Assembly (NCBI RefSeq): GCF_001905445.1
Contig: NZ_LIVQ01000002.1
Coordinates: 744,001-808,000, forward strand
From: Streptomyces sp. CB00455
GTDB taxonomy: Bacteria; Actinomycetota; Actinomycetes; Streptomycetales; Streptomycetaceae
Direction of reading: 5' to 3'
Length of the DNA stretch: 64,000 bases
The notes under the pieces: generated by a model
Seen by the model: only the letters and a program-made list of their open reading frames with translations
What the model was told of the DNA's origin: nothing
Database searches by the model: none
Shown here: piece by piece, positions 63,010 to 64,000 of the stretch
Layout of the letters: each line of letters starts with the position of its first letter
Position numbering within the stretch: the stretch's first letter is position 1
Position numbers and translations under genes: made by a program

Positions 63010-63936
63010 GTGCTCATTGGGATGGTTTGCGCACTCGGTGCGGCGGTGTGCTTCGGTACGGCGTCCGTCCTGCAGGCGATGGCGGCGCGCGCCGCGCAGC
63101 CCGGGACCGGGTCCGGGGTGGACCCGGCGCTGCTGCTGCGGGCGGCGCGCCAGTGGCGCTACCTGGCCGGCCTCGGCCTGGACGCCGTCGGCTTCGTGCT
63201 CCAGATCGTCGCGCTGCGCCACATCCCGATCTACGCGGTGGGGGCCGCGCTGGCCGCGAGCCTGGCCGTGACGGCGGTGGCCGCGGCGAGGCTGCTGCGG
63301 GTGCGGCTGTCCGGTACCGAATGGGGTGCGGTGGGGGTGGTCTGCGCGGGACTGCTGATGCTCGGGCTGGCTTCCGGAGAGGAGGGTTCGGGGACGGGCA
63401 CCTTCGCGCTGAAGCTCGGGCTGCTCGGCGTGTCGGTGCTGGTGCTGCTGGCCGGAGCGGTGGCGGGCCGGCTCCCCGAGGGCCCGCGGGCGCTGGTCCT
63501 GGGGCTGGGCTCCGGGACGGGCTTCGGGGTGGTGGAGGTGTCGGTCCGCCTGATCGACTCCGTCCGGGACCTGCGCAACCCGGCCCTGTACGCGCTCCTG
63601 CTCGGCGGCGGCGCGGGCTTCCTGCTGCTCACCTCGGCGCTCCAGCGCGGCTCGGTGACGGCGGCGACGGCCGGCATGGTGCTCGGCGAGACCATCGGGC
63701 CGGCGGTGGTGGGGGTCGTCTGGCTCGGGGACCGCCCCCGCGAGGGCCTGGCCTGGCTGGCGGTCACCGGCTTCGCGGTAGCGGTCGCCGGCGCCCTCGC
63801 CCTGGCCCGCTTCGGCGAACTCCCGAAACCGGAACCCGGCCCCGACCCCGGGACGGAGACGGGGACGGGGACAGGGACAGGGGCGGCTACGGGGCCCGGA
63901 CGGAACCCGGAGCGCGGGCCAGAGCCGGAGCAGTAG
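63010..63936 (+). CDS. DMT-like integral membrane protein
   Basis: A 308-residue membrane protein with about nine helices, resembling the drug/metabolite transporter fold (EamA-like). The first helix, LIGMVCALGAAVCFGTASVL, has the G-x-x-C-F-G-x-x-S/A start of that group. Two related halves are suggested by GVVCAGLLMLGLASG and GETIGPAVVGVVWLGDRPRE. The last 45 residues are hydrophilic, with a GTETGTGTGTG dipeptide repeat. GTG start. Divergent from the small lipoprotein gene. Transport substrate unknown. About 60 bases follow to the window end with nothing recognisable. Confidence 0.85.
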   Translation: MLIGMVCALGAAVCFGTASVLQAMAARAAQPGTGSGVDPALLLRAARQWRYLAGLGLDAVGFVLQIVALRHIPIYAVGAALAASLAVTAVAAARLLRVRLSGTEWGAVGVVCAGLLMLGLASGEEGSGTGTFALKLGLLGVSVLVLLAGAVAGRLPEGPRALVLGLGSGTGFGVVEVSVRLIDSVRDLRNPALYALLLGGGAGFLLLTSALQRGSVTAATAGMVLGETIGPAVVGVVWLGDRPREGLAWLAVTGFAVAVAGALALARFGELPKPEPGPDPGTETGTGTGTGAATGPGRNPERGPEPEQ

Positions 63937-64000
63937 CGGGACTTGGAGCGGGGTACCGGAGCCCGGCCCGGAGCGGGGGCCAAAGGCCGGAGCGAGAGCA

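Overview
The window is high-GC actinobacterial chromosome, almost certainly Streptomyces or a close relative. Third codon positions are nearly all G or C and GTG and TTG starts are common. The gene order is the one I recall for the afsQ / deo / sdh / glyA part of the S. coelicolor core chromosome (from memory, not searched). I saw no rRNA, tRNA, CRISPR array, transposase or integrase. About sixty genes are packed tightly, many with 1-4 nt start/stop overlaps.

Layout. 1-5.9 kb: the end of a phosphohexomutase; an AfsQ1/AfsQ2 two-component operon with a lipoprotein; divergent ECF factor SigQ; a uridine-kinase-like P-loop gene and a small secreted protein. 6-9.3 kb: deoC with two aldehyde dehydrogenase genes, one a truncated pseudoenzyme. 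9.5-14.6 kb: an LAxTG surface protein with its class F-type sortase, a PH-like membrane protein, a VanZ protein with a 78-bp inverted partial duplication, a PspC protein and two exported proteins. 14.7-23.3 kb: adenosine deaminase, then an alpha/beta hydrolase, cupin, ATP-grasp/LuxR divergent pair, LysR/MFS divergent pair, and a SigG-like ECF factor over a STAS gene. 23.5-30.7 kb: thymidine phosphorylase, cytidine deaminase and a four-gene BMP-type nucleoside ABC importer. 30.9-39.3 kb: an M20 amidohydrolase, then a nonulosonate (sialic-acid-like) cell-surface glycopolymer cluster. 39.2-45.6 kb: LeuE exporter, B12-domain-less methylmalonyl-CoA mutase, L,D-transpeptidase lipoprotein, ECF factor with a membrane partner, and a degenerate OHCU-decarboxylase-like gene. 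45.8-49.2 kb: sdhCDAB. 49.4-56.5 kb: membrane and regulatory genes, a D-Ala-D-Ala carboxypeptidase and a YihY protein. 56.7-64 kb: a 2'-5' RNA ligase-like protein, trpS, glyA under a ZTP riboswitch, rocD, a glutathionylspermidine-synthase-like protein with a small lipoprotein, and a multi-spanning membrane protein.

The main theme is nucleoside scavenging. Importer, cytidine and adenosine deaminases, thymidine phosphorylase, a possible pentose-phosphate mutase, DeoC and an adjacent aldehyde dehydrogenase for the acetaldehyde DeoC releases form one route. Five matches (three exact, two degenerate) to the 12-bp palindrome CTACGCGCGTAG sit just upstream of deoC, add, deoA, the ABC ATPase gene and the BMP gene, so the set looks like one regulon whose regulator I cannot identify here.

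Other sequence-visible signals are a GTGAC-N6-GTGAC AfsQ1-type site, twin GGCATATGCC palindromes at the LuxR gene, twin TTGAACATGTTCAA palindromes ahead of a TetR operon, and a cytidylyltransferase-NeuB fusion joined by a 9-bp minisatellite. All starts, functions and sites were judged by eye; no database search was possible.
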